Below, piece after piece: positions 35,101-45,637 of a stretch of 64,000 nt of DNA (its first letter is position 1; each line of letters opens with the position of its first letter). The DNA lies in NCBI RefSeq assembly GCF_001625215.2, contig NC_030387.2, positions 36,789,606-36,853,605 on the forward strand. The letters run 5' to 3'. This DNA comes from Daucus carota subsp. sativus (Eukaryota; Streptophyta; Magnoliopsida; Apiales; Apiaceae). The notes below the pieces were generated by a model, which searched no databases, had not been told where the DNA came from, and was given only the letters and a program-made list of their open reading frames with translations. The position numbers were made by a program, and so were the translations under genes.

Positions 35101-35742
35101 GAGCGAAGAAATGTTCCCGATTTCCGGCGGGATAGCGCCGGTTAGCTCGTTTCCCGAGACGGCTAAGTATTCGAGAAACGGAAACTGGCCATATTCCGGC
35201 GGGATGGTGCCGGAAAAGAAGTTCCCGCCGAGATGGAGATGTCGGAGATTAGACAAGAAGTAAACATCAACTGGGAGATCACCGGTTAAGTTGTTGTTAT
35301 ACAAGTCGAGGATTTCGAGGAACTGGAGGGTTTTACAAATCTGTGTCGGAAACGAGTCGTTGAAAATGTTATTAGAGAGGTTCAGTAGTTTGAGATTTGT
35401 AAGAAGTGAGATGTTTGTCGGAATGGGACCGGAGAACTGGTTGGCGGCGACGGTGAGATTAACTAGGTTTTTAAGGTAACCGATGTCTGAAGAAAGAGTT
35501 CCTGTTAGATTAAGGTTGGAGATGTCTAGAGAGATGACGTGGCGGCGGGAGTCACAAGTGACGCCTGCCCAAGTGCAGTGAGAAGTGGAGATGTTCCAGG
35601 ATGAGAGAGTGGCTTGTGGGTCGTCTGAAATGGAGGCTTTTAGAGAGAGAAGGGCTTTGTATTCCGGCAGTGGCTTTGCGGTGGCGGAGTGGTGGAGATG
35701 GGAGGTTAAGAGGAGGGAGAAGAGGAGGAGAAGGAATGGCAT
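32181..35742 (-). CDS. BAM1: CLAVATA1-clade LRR receptor kinase (BAM1/BAM2-like), 2 exons
   Basis: Plasma-membrane receptor; BAM proteins bind CLE peptides and act in shoot/root meristem and anther development. Exons (minus) are 35742-33150 and 32641-32181, joined through a split Glu codon (CCA G|AA TAT, giving YIAPEYAYT); 3054 nt, 1017 residues, close to known BAM1 size. Domain order: signal peptide ([13 protein letters not shown]), LRR N-terminal cap with CTWAGVTC, about 20 LRRs of the LxxLxLxxNxLxGxIP type, juxtamembrane pair CGPYLGPC, one membrane helix ([20 protein letters not shown]), then a Ser/Thr kinase. Gly loop [11 protein letters not shown] starts at residue 699, Lys720 (VAVKR), HRD Asp818, DFG Asp836, so an RD kinase with all key residues. 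The single intron in the kinase domain after YIAP is typical of this clade. The tail is Pro-rich and ends PPSDLLSI. Confidence 0.95.
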
Positions 35743-37728
35743 GGTGGATGGGTGGTGGTTTTAGAGAGAGAAAGTGGGTTTTAGAGAGAGAGGGAGGGGA
35801 TGAAGGGGTGACAGTCTTTTATGGTTAGGTCTCCATTTTTGTGTGTTTATAGGGTTTAAACACACAAAATCAGTACACTAGCTACTACACTACACTCCTT
35901 GTACCGTCAGGGTAAAACTTTTTCGTAACACGAAAATATGGATACCCCAACGTGACATTCGTTTTAAGTTTTGTAGAAAAGTTTAATTTCAAGGAATATA
36001 ATTTTAGTAATTGATTATTAAAAATAAATAATCCGTTTTTCTTTGTCATGAAAGGGAAAAATATTCAATGATAATTTAAAACGGATAAGCTGACGAGCTC
36101 ACTGCATGCACACAAGAAATGCAAGATTCATATTTTATTATTATAAAATATAATAATTACTATAATTTTTATATATTTTATAAAGTTTATGGAATTAACT
36201 CGGCCAATAAGTTTTATTTTTCCATAATATAATATAAAAGTTTATAATAAATATGACAGAATGTTGAATATTCTTACAACAAAAAACCGAATATAATTTA
36301 TAATTGATGTGATAGGATGGTGTATATTCTTTTGATGTAATATTGATATGCAGTGTATATTTATAATTCTATATTTCTCAACCGGACGAGCTTGTTTCTG
36401 GAAATGGAACACAGGCAAGATTTTGTCATTTATATTAACAAAATTTCACCTTAAAGTTAAAAAGGGTAAATCGATATAGAAAACCATTTGAAAACAAAAG
36501 CCTATAGTCGGAACAAAGTAAGGTGAACTGTAAAGTTTTGTGGATATACTATAATAATTCATTTTGGACCAGTTGCTCAGCCCAGAGTACAGGCAACAGA
36601 GTACAGAGTACTGAGAGTGTTGATGTATTTTCGAAGACTCGGTGGGTACTTCGATATTTAATTTTATACAAGCAACAGTATAAGGCATATTGCAAATTGG
36701 TTCCTGTAAGTTTGAATTATAAATTTACAAATTCAAACCGGGCCAAAGTTAATCTACAAAAAGCCAGTATATTTTTTAGATATTTACATAGACCAAAAGT
36801 AATGTACAGGAAAGATTGGATGCTTTTTAGAAAAAGATAGATGAGTGTTAAGCTTGTGAAGAATGATTACAAAGGCCATAAGCATACATGATTAAAGTTG
36901 AAATGTAAGGAAAAGGAAGGTTATTGCTTTAACGGAAACACCACGTTGATTGAATGAGTGAAACACAAAATCGAAAATTCAGAAATTAAAAAAAAAAAAA
37001 GTTTACAGGCCCCATGCATGTTGGTTGTTGCTCTTGGATGAGCTAACCAGGTCCCATACATACACACAGTGTGACTGTGGACTGAAATCATCAGCGAACA
37101 CCTTATTTGAATTTCCTAACCTCCGAGCCATCAGGACTCCAGGACCACCACCATTTTCGAGATTTTGTGGTAGCAGGTGTTTCCTCAAGTCGACCGCATC
37201 GAATTTATATTCGTGTATTTTCATGTTCGTGTTCAGATATCGAAATCAACAATTATATTGAAAAATGTTGTGTTAGTTTAAATGCAGCGTCCAGGCTGTA
37301 CTGTTTAAGGGAAAACATAAACATTTGCATCCATGGACAGATGGGGAGTAACGAGAATTTGGTTCCATTTAGTTCGTGTGTGGTTAGATATTGACTAGAA
37401 ACCAAAGTGAATTTAACGCAATTTGGCCTTTTATCAATTCAATTCTTATTGCTCGCCGGTAATAAATACAACACAGAATCCCGAGGGTCCCCCGACCCAT
37501 ATATGAGATATATGAGAAAGGAGGAGGGCAGCGTAACATTGCTTTCTCAATTCAATGCCAAACTAAACTGCCTCCCACCAATCCATCTTACACCACCCCA
37601 TATCTTCTCGGATTTTATTTTGTTCTAGAAAATTTCTAATCGATTCTAGACGATAATGCATGTTCACATGTAATCGGACATTAAAATGTATTTGAATATA
37701 ACCCAAACATGATTAAGTATGAAACAAA
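35743..37728. other. BAM1-like 5' flank and spacer
   Basis: No gene supported. The first 80 bp upstream of the ATG are rich in CTCTCTAAAA/GAGAG, probably leader. A 73-residue minus frame (37003-37224) is open but unrecognised. Confidence 0.5.
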
Positions 37729-38270
37729 TACTCTCCCCATCCCATTTTAAGTGTCCACTTTGCTAAAAACAGAATTTTTGTCATACTCTTTAATCCATTT
37801 AATTTTATACTATTCCCAATATAATATTAAATACAACCATCAAGCCCCTCATAAATATATTTAGAAGGATGAGGAATGTACAGTGTAATTTGAAGTGAAG
37901 AAAGGTCCAATACAAAACAATTAATGAGGTGTATAATAAATGGAAAATGCTAAGTACCCCAAATTTTGTTCCCAAAATTTTTTCCCAAATCTATGTGGCA
38001 AGTTGTGATTGGTTATACTCATACTAATAAATAATGGGACCCCCTGTATGCACATAAACCACCCAACCAAATTACGCCATGTGTTTGCCACGTCATTTGG
38101 GAAAATAATTTGGGGACAAATTTTGGGGTCCCTAGCATTGCTCATAATAAATATGTATGAAAATTAAATTGATTAGTTGTGGGAAAATAATGATCAAAAC
38201 ATTACATTAATTGTTTCTTAATATGTGTGAAATTTGCAAAGTGAACACGTAAAATGGGATGGAGAGAGTA
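37729..38270. mobile_element. Stowaway-like MITE (host of a nested insertion)
   Basis: Element 37731-38268 between TA dinucleotides. Left end CTCTCCCCATCCCATTTTA; right end inverted CTCTCTCCATCCCATTTTA. The right part shares tttcttaatatgtgtgaaat and ttgcaaag with the MITE dimer in COX6A. It is interrupted by a 202-bp element at 37942-38143; without it the MITE is about 327 bp. Confidence 0.8.
37933..38152. mobile_element. Mutator-like MITE, 202 bp, 9-bp TSD, nested
   Basis: Element 37942-38143, flanked on both sides by ataataaat (37933-37941 and 38144-38152), a 9-bp duplication as in Mutator-like elements. Ends are GGAAAATGCTAAGTACCCC and, inverted, GAGCAATGCTAGGGACCCC, continuing into similar CAAA(A)TTTTGT/CAAAATTTG sequence. 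No coding content. Confidence 0.82.
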
Positions 38271-38322
38271 TGTTGTAATAACAGTGTGACAAGAAACATG
38301 CTTGACAAAGCATAGAATTAAA

Positions 38323-38577
38323 TACTCTCTCCGTTTCAAAATAGATGTCCACTTTAAAAAAAATCACATAGTTTAAAAAAAGTGGACGTTGATAAATTAG
38401 ATGCATTAAATGACTATAACATGTGGAATGAGATTGATCTAGGAAATATAAATAAGAGATATGTGGAATAGAATTGATTTTGAAAATATGATTTTATATT
38501 GAAAGTTGAAGTGGACAACTAATTTGGAACAAAAAAATTTCTTCAAAGTAGACATGTAAATTGAAACGGAGGTAGTA
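38323..38577. mobile_element. Stowaway MITE, 251 bp, TA TSD
   Basis: Element 38325-38575 between TA at 38323-38324 and 38576-38577. Left end CTCTCTCCGTTTCAA; right end inverted CTACCTCCGTTTCAA. Starts only ~55 bp after the preceding Stowaway. Confidence 0.85.
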
Positions 38578-41500
38578 TCTTACGCTAGCTGAGCATGATT
38601 GGATAACCCAGTGATTAGGGATTTATCTTGTGTTAGTCCAAGTTGTGTACTCAAAATTATAAGCTTATAAGTCATATCAGTCAGAAGAAAATATCTTACG
38701 CTAACTCGAGATTCTGACATATTTTTAATTTTAAGTCAATTTTTGACATATTACTCCTTTCGTCTCAATTTATAGATACATTTTGGAAATAAACACGCAT
38801 ACTAAAAAAATTGGTTGGATATAAATCCCGATTTTCAGAGCTACAAGCATAAGAATAGAGGACAAGTCCAGTCAAATTTTACTCTCTTCTTCGACTAGTT
38901 TATAAAACTAAAATGTATGATAAAAAAAATCAAAAGACATAATAGTAAAGTCCAATCAGTTTTAATCCTTCTTTCGGCTTGTTTATAAAACTAAAATGCA
39001 TGATAAAAAATCAAAAAATATAGCAGTAAGGTGTAGTGGCTAGGTTTGGGTGGTGTAGAGTCCAAGAGAGATTCGCTGGTGGTGGTTATAATCAATACTC
39101 CACTACGAGTACTAACACTTTCCCGCAGATTAAGAAATTTTGGGTCAAGTTTAAGCTTATAATTCCCCAGCCCGATGCACTTTCATCCCATAAAACACGT
39201 CGTTGCTATCAATTGCCTCCATTTTTTATACCCTACATCTTTCCTATTTTTTCGAAAACATTTTTTTATTTCTGTGTTTTAAAAAACCTCGATCACTGCT
39301 CACTTTGTCTCCTCGCATTTCAACTTTGATCCAGTGTGAAGATGGCTTCACTTTTGCATACTTAAATACTCATTTAAGTAAGATTCGACAATATTACTGC
39401 AGATTGATTGCGCATGAATCATGTATCGTTCGTAATGCTGTTTATTCTGGGACCCGAAACTCGAATACGAATTATTTTTTAAATAATACATATATATATG
39501 TGAAAAAATTGAACATACTCGATATATATGAATTATGATCTGCAGTGTACTTTATTAGCCCCGAGCTTTATAAAACACTAGTACATGTTTACTAGTGGAG
39601 TATTAATTATGGAATGATTTTGTCTATAGCTTTTCCCCCATATGCTTCGATATTTCAATTGCCTCGGTATGTAAATTTGTCATGTTCCATTTGTTTGTTT
39701 TAATAAAGTTAAAAGAGAAGAATTATATAGCAAGGACTGATTAATTAATTAATCTGTTTTGTGAATACCATTGCCAAGAGCGTCATGGCGCTCTAGAATC
39801 ACTAATCAGAGAGTAGTATGGCAACTCTCAATGAAGTCGTCTTCTTAAAACCTGTGTCATTATCTTCTTCGTTAATTTATTTAACTAATGCATTCTTGAT
39901 TTGTTTTTCCAGACATTTAAGCTTATATCTACATAGTCATTAGATTCCTTGTCTTCTGGATCATGGCCTTGCTAAGGAGATCATGATCTCGGACCTAGTT
40001 TGCGCGTATCTTACTTTCTTCGTAGCAGATATATATCGGATATGTTTGATTTGATTTGTTTTTTATCGACAAATTAAAATGCTAATTCCATTTTAAATAA
40101 CTTGCTGTATAATTGATTTTCGAATCTGAAATTGACATAACAACGTTGGAAGAAGACGACAAATTTCATAAATTTTAAGCAAGATTCCTAGAATTACTAA
40201 TAACAAGTCAAAAAAATCCACTTAAAAATTGGACCATGACTCACTAGTAATGATTTACAAATGAAACACCGGATCCGCACATGTCATGGCTTGCATCCAA
40301 AGTCTGAAACGCAATGGATTACCCAAGTACTGGTGGTCCAAGCCCAACAACAGTTAGTTAAATCACCAAGATTAAGAAGCTAATGTGGGGACCAACCCCT
40401 AATTATATGGATTGCTTGTCATGGGCTTGCAAATGGACACTGATCCATCAACTTCACTACACCCAGCCTGTCTAATAGGTCCAAATCTTTTTAGCCCCAT
40501 TACACAGAGCTACTGAAACAAGTTACACTTAAAGCCAGTCATTATTTGAAGTTAATTGAGAGTGAAGTGTCTGAATTTTACAAGCATGCTTCCACGCTAA
40601 AGCTAGCTCCTGACTCATATTTGCTGTTTTTTCTTGAAATTTCCAGTGTCTTTTTGTACGTGATGTGCACACACACAATACGACATTAACGTGTTTATCG
40701 GATATTATGTTTTTTACTTCGCAGCTCTAGTCGTTTTCAGCTTGTCTTTTATACGGAGTTGTTTGTCTTGATGTGTAGATAAATAGTATGCGTTGCAGAG
40801 AGATATTGATATGCGATACAAGTTTCCGGGGCCTAACAGTGATGGATTCCATTTGTTCCCCCGAGATTTCTATTCGGTGCCTATAATATCAGCTTGTAAC
40901 AATTTATGCACAAAGCTCACATGAATGGTTCCATGATTGTAAGGATCATGTTTACTCTCTGTATGTTTGTACCAAAGTTGGAAGTTACTTGTTAGTTGTG
41001 ACGGATTATATTTCGCACTCCAAATGAGAGTTCACTTTGACATTATCTCGTTGCACCTGATGTAAACAAGGTTAAATTTTGTGTCTTGGATCGACCATCA
41101 AGAACATCGACACTACACACATGGAATCGTCATCAAATGAGATTTCACCGTGACATTACCGTATTCGAGTTAAGTTTAAATAAAATTCACTTATGTGATT
41201 TGGATACGCTTTAACAAAAAAACTAACAAAAATGAATTTTTTTCTTCCATTTTTGTTCACACATAAATTGGTGGAAAGGGGAGTTTTGTGGTGTAGTTGT
41301 ATTGATATAAAATCTAAATGTATGCAAGGTTAGATTATGTTTTTCATAAATAAAATAAGTTGGTCATTTGAATCGCTGGCAAAGTTACTCCGCAGGGTGT
41401 TTGAGATTGACTGTGTTGAACCAAATAAGAATTAATCAACTATTTAGTTCCTATGAAAATTCTGGATTAAGGCACTGTGACTCGATGAAAATGCTCCACA

Positions 41501-42197
41501 GCCACATTCGCATTTTCTAAGGAAAAGTTGATTCCCAAGCATCTTCCACACACTGGTAAAAAAAATTCATAACCCAGCACTAGTACAGGTCGTGCTTGAG
41601 ATTCTATCCAAGTGTCAGCTTGCGAATGCCAGATCATAGTTCGAATCCAAACTTAACTAATGCTCGTAAAGCCCGACCACTTCAAGTGTAATTACAGTTT
41701 TTCCTTAAGATCTGCTACTAATTCCACGCTATTTTAACTCCAGCTAGATGAGCTATCCCATCTTCTACACTGTCACAAACATCCGCTAAAGCATTGACAC
41801 GCCACTAGAGTTGACTTCTTAAAGTGGAATCATAAAATCAAGTTATTACAATCGAATAAATAATATAACATTGAAATAATTATCACAAACTTCAGATGTG
41901 TCCTTCTGCCCCCCTAGATTTAACCCATTTTACGACTTATGTTGTTTCACAAATTATTTTATTTTTTCAAATAAAAATTTAAGTTATATATTTACGTAAA
42001 AAAGAAAAAGTTTTAAAATATATTATGAAATCATATTTTATATTTACGCTGAAGTTTGTGTTTACGAGAATGACAGAAAAAATATGTTTTATCTTAGGGT
42101 CCTTGACAGGACATTTTCGTCTGTTCATTAATTTGACAAATTTGTTTCCTATGTAGATATTGATATTAACATAACTAGGAATCATCCCAACAACATA
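38578..42197. other. Intergenic, 3.6 kb
   Basis: No gene supported. Contains a diverged ~80-bp tandem duplication at about 38865-39027 (shared core gtttataaaactaaaatg) and a one-sided Stowaway-like end near 38752 (ATTACTCCTTTCGTCTCAA). Ends at the left target duplication of the LTR retrotransposon. Confidence 0.5.
38865..39027. repeat. Diverged ~80-bp tandem duplication
   Basis: Two adjacent copies sharing agtccaatcag-like starts, tttataaaactaaaatg and a final tagcagtaa/taatagtaa. Substitutions and small indels separate them. Non-coding. Confidence 0.6.
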
Positions 42198-42202
42198 CGC
42201 TG

Positions 42203-42569
42203 TGATAGATCGCTATTAAGACATTGACATGCCGGAAGCCCTCTCCTTGGACCCCCGACAGTGGCTGTGCCTACGGTTCTTACAAAGGCTTACACGCCTA
42301 CGGTCCTTACAACCCTACGAACCCAACAAATCAAAGCTTAAGCAGTCAGACACGTGTCAAGGCTCCATTACAACAGCTGCCCACCACTCTCCAGCTCACC
42401 TGCCTGGCTGTGCTATTTCCCCCATCTTGTCACCTACCCTACTCATATAGACCAACTTAAGTGGCAAGCAAAGCAGAAAAGAAGGGATGACTCATAGAAA
42501 TAAGAAGAGGTATAAAAACAAAGGAAATAAGAGAGAGAAAAAGAAAGAAGACAAAAAATTACGCCATCA
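42203..42569 (+). repeat. Left LTR (367 bp)
   Basis: Begins TGATAGATCG, ends ACGCCATCA. Contains gtataaaaac near its 3' third as a likely TATA box, and about 1.7 copies of the 27-bp motif (cggttcttacaaaggcttac) that is amplified inside the element. Confidence 0.95.
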
Positions 42570-42572
42570 AAT

Positions 42573-42590
42573 TGGCGCCGCCGCCGGGGA
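42573..42590 (+). other. Primer-binding site (tRNA-Asp type)
   Basis: TGGCGCCGCCGCCGGGGA, three bases after the left LTR. It differs at two positions from the usual plant TGGCGCCGTTGCCGGGGA, which pairs with the 3' end of tRNA-Asp and is common in Ty3/Gypsy elements. Confidence 0.75.
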
Positions 42591-42981
42591 GCAAAAGAAA
42601 AACCCGTGATAAACAACCACTAGCAACGACCAGAAAGGAATCAATTCACGGAGAAAGCATCAATTCACAAAGAAAGCATGAGTGAAGAATCCACCAATCA
42701 ATCGAGCCACCCATCCAATCCACCTTCATCACCTCAGTCTTCTCACCACTCCCTCACCATCTCACTCCCCGAATTTTGGTCACTTCCGCCAATATGAAGC
42801 TCAACAACGACATCTACGAGAGCAGATGGATAATTTGGCCGCCCATGGCCACCTTCATCGGCCAAACCGCTCTTCCTCTAGATCTCGAGGCTAAGCAAAC
42901 TCCCGCCACTGCCCCAAAGCAAGCCCATATGGCAACTGCAGTCCCCCGACCACTGAAGAGTGTTTTCAAATTCAGCAATCC

Positions 42982-43092
42982 ATTAGATTCGGCTTCCCCG
43001 CCACTAAAAATTGCTCTGAATACGAAGCCCTTCTAGCCAGCCTCTGCCTAGCTCACGATCTCAAAGTCGATTGCACATTTGTATGTAAATTT
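42982..43092 (+). pseudogene. RNase H-like fragment of Ty3/Gypsy pol
   Basis: In one frame reads IRFGFPATKNCSEYEALLAS, then LCLAHDLKVDCTF. This matches the FxATNNxAEYEALIxGLxLA core of plant Gypsy RNase H domains. It is bounded by stops and has no reverse transcriptase before it, so it is a remnant that points to a Gypsy-lineage parent. Confidence 0.65.
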
Positions 43093-43530
43093 CCTATCAC
43101 CTCATATATCTCATTTTTCCTTAAACGTTATCTAACACAGAATAAAACAAGGCCATCATACGTAACACTGCAATCGCTACGGCCCAACAGCAAAGAGCCT
43201 ACATACATAGCCCATTCTTCGCTATGGCTACTTTGCCACAAGACCCTCATATGTAGCCCTACAATCGCTACGGCCCTAAGGTTCACTACAACCCACACAA
43301 TCCTACGGGTTTAACATACGTAGCCCACTTTTACTACGATCCTAAGGTTCACTGCAACCCACCCAACCTTACGGGTTTCAACAAAGAGCCAACATTAGCC
43401 CTACCCTTGCTATGGCTCTTTCGCCAAGAGAAAAAAAAAACCCTATAATAGCTACGGCCCGTTATAATAAACACTCTATTCCAACTTCGGGAGTAACCTA
43501 AAAGATTACTCCACCCCTGTTGGTGGTACA

Positions 43531-43930
43531 CTTACCCCGCCTACGATTCTTACAAAGGCTTACCCGCCTATCATTCTTACAAAGGCTTACCCGCCTACGA
43601 TCCTTTCAAAGGCTTACCCGCCTACGATCCTTACAAAGGCTTACCCGCCTACGATCCTTACAAAAGCTTACCCGCATACGATCCTTACAAAGGCTTACAC
43701 GCCTACGATCCTCCCGCCTACGATCCTTACAAAGGCTTACACGCCTACGATCCTCCCGCCTACGATTCTTACAAAGGCTTACACGCCTACGATCCTTACA
43801 AAATTTTTTTTACCACGATTCTTACAAAGGCGTACACGCCTACGATTTTTACAAAAACTTTAATACGATCCTTACAAAAATTTAATACGATCCTTACAAA
43901 GCCTTACACGCCTACGATCCTTACAAAAAA
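43531..43930 (+). repeat. 27-bp satellite inside the LTR element
   Basis: About 12 imperfect copies of a 27-bp unit (ttacaaaggcttacccgcct plus acgatcc), some shortened to 15 bp. The same motif occurs about 1.7 times in each LTR (near 42269-42321 and 45337-45389). The open frame across it (43520-43885) is a by-product: the 27-bp period keeps frame and yields repeated LQRLTRLRS. Confidence 0.9.
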
Positions 43931-44369
43931 AGAAAAATTGCCACGATTCTCACCAACAAACACGAAAAAGAACAGCACAAACTCCACTAAAATTCCCCTA
44001 AACTCTTACGCACCCAGTGTAGTTCAAAAAGTTGATAGTAATCACGAGATGCCTACAACCGATGTAGAGATTAAAACAAAGACAAAGTCGGCTCCAAAGT
44101 CACCTATGTACACCTAGCTATAAAAGCACATATCTTCCGAATAGAATTCGGCCCTAACTGCCCCAAAGTTAACAATGTATAAATGAACCTATGTAAAGGC
44201 AACCGTAAGCCATTCCTAAAGTGTTCCAAGGGAATCCCAACCCACATATCTCCACCTTAATGATATATCATCTCACCCACTTCCAGCAACCTCACCTCAT
44301 AAGCCTCGGGTATCTGAAAAGCCGCTTTTATCACTAGGAAATATGTTGGATCAAAATTGCACGACATGT

Positions 44370-44790
44370 TTATATGTCCAGCTTTCCCAACTCCTCGCTC
44401 AAAAAGTCATCTGCAATTTCATTCCACTGAGACTCATAATAACAAGCCACTCCATATGACTTAAAATACTCCTCCCCACGAAACCCCGCCGGACTTAGCA
44501 CAAACTTCTCCGCACAATCCAACCATCCCGAAGCATCCCCCAAACGACTATGGACCGAAACTTTCAGCGCCTTAGCTTTCTTTCTAACTGGAATTTCTAC
44601 ATCCTCCACTTTCTCTTTCCCCTTTTTTACAGACATCTCCCCCACTTTTTGTTTAGAACCCACGACATGAGCCCTCCTACGAGACAACTCATTTATGGGA
44701 ACATTCTCGCTCGAGGATTCCCCTCCGCTTTCAGATCCCCCTTCACTACTCTCTGTCTCCGAACTATTCCCGTCTGAAATCCTCCCCTAC
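44370..44790 (-). CDS. Antisense open frame in the LTR element, function unknown
   Basis: From the ATG at 44687 the minus strand encodes 105 residues, ending at 44370. It has a basic, Lys-rich first half (KKGKEKVEDVEIPVRKKAKA) and a second half that looks like folded protein (FRGEEYFKSYGVACYYESQW, then NEIADDFLSEELGKLDI). The same frame stays open upstream to about 44790 and is Ser/Glu-rich (SSETESSEGGSESGGESS), so a longer spliced or frameshifted parent is plausible. A second minus frame nearby starts MVKSRREAGEDFEVSATDSE (44876 downward) and then hits a stop. Opposite orientation to the LTRs suggests a captured host gene fragment or an element-specific antisense ORF. I do not recognise a family. 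Confidence 0.45.
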
Positions 44791-45270
44791 ATTACTGGAC
44801 GCGGACAACAACTGATTCCGAATCAGTAGCACTAACTTCAAAGTCTTCCCCAGCTTCCCTCCTACTTTTAACCATGTCTTCTCCCTGCAATATCTACTGG
44901 AAAACCAAAGACACGTTCCCAAATGAACCCATTAATCTCCAAAAAACCCACATACATTCAAAGAATATCTATGAGAAGAAACGAAAAATTCCTCAGAATT
45001 CTCATCTAAAACATGCTCCACATAAGGAGAACAACATAGAAATTTCACCCTTAAAAGAAACCCGTCCACTTGCGCTTAGAAACCACCTTTTCGCCCTAAA
45101 AACAATAAATATCAAAATATAAACAAACCCACTTAAGAGCCCTCTTTTTATTATCTATTTATTTATTTATTAATTCATTTTTACTTCTACTTTTACATAA
45201 CTCAGGCACTATTGAATCCCGCTCCCCAAACGACGCCTCCTAAAGAAGGCTCCTCCACCACGAGGGCAAA

Positions 45271-45637
45271 TGATAGATCGCTATTTAGACATTGACATGC
45301 CGGAAGCCCTCTCCTTGGACCCCCGACAGTGGCTGTGCCTACGGTTCTTACAAAGGCTTACACGCCTACGGTCCTTACAACCCTACGAACCCAACAAATC
45401 AAAGCTTAAGCAGTCAGACACGTGTCAAGGCTCCATTACAACAGCTGCCCACCACTCTCCAGCTCACCTGCCTGGCTGTGCTATTTCCCCCACCTTGTCA
45501 CCTCTCCTACTCATATAGACCAACTTAAGTGGCAAGCAAAGCAGAAAAGAAGGGATGACTCATAGAAATAAGAAGAGGTATAAAAACAAAAGAAATAAGA
45601 GAGAGAAAAAGAAAGAAGACAAAAAATTACGCCATCA
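45271..45637 (+). repeat. Right LTR (367 bp)
   Basis: Same length and termini as the left LTR, with five substitutions by eye. Preceded by the purine-rich GAGGGCAAA as probable polypurine tract. Confidence 0.95.

Larger units (their letters stand above)
42203..45637 (+). mobile_element. Non-autonomous LTR retrotransposon, 3435 bp
   Basis: Two 367-bp LTRs, 42203-42569 and 45271-45637, in direct orientation, both starting TG and ending CA. By eye they differ at five positions (about 1.4 percent), so the insertion is young. Flanks are cgctg (42198-42202) and tgctg (45638-45642), a 5-bp target duplication with one mismatch. A primer-binding site matching tRNA-Asp type (TGGCGCCGCCGCCGGGGA) follows the left LTR. 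The interior is only 2.7 kb. The only pol-like trace is a short RNase H-like fragment (42982-43092); gag, protease, reverse transcriptase and integrase are not seen. It carries a 27-bp satellite and an antisense open frame. Confidence 0.93.

Noticed and set aside
38752..38860. Further Stowaway element starting ATTACTCCTTTCGTCTCAA
   Set aside because: Only one end is visible; no inverted partner or second TA flank found.
41584..41690. tRNA-like segment with GTTCGAATCC
   Set aside because: A B-box match exists but no tRNA fold or A box that I could align; not called.
42229..42460. Paired open frames in the LTRs (42229-42450, 45270-45518)
   Set aside because: Identical because the LTRs are identical; LTR sequence, not genes.
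43520..43885. 121-residue LQRLTRLRS repeat protein
   Set aside because: Explained by the 27-bp satellite in a non-coding part of the LTR element.
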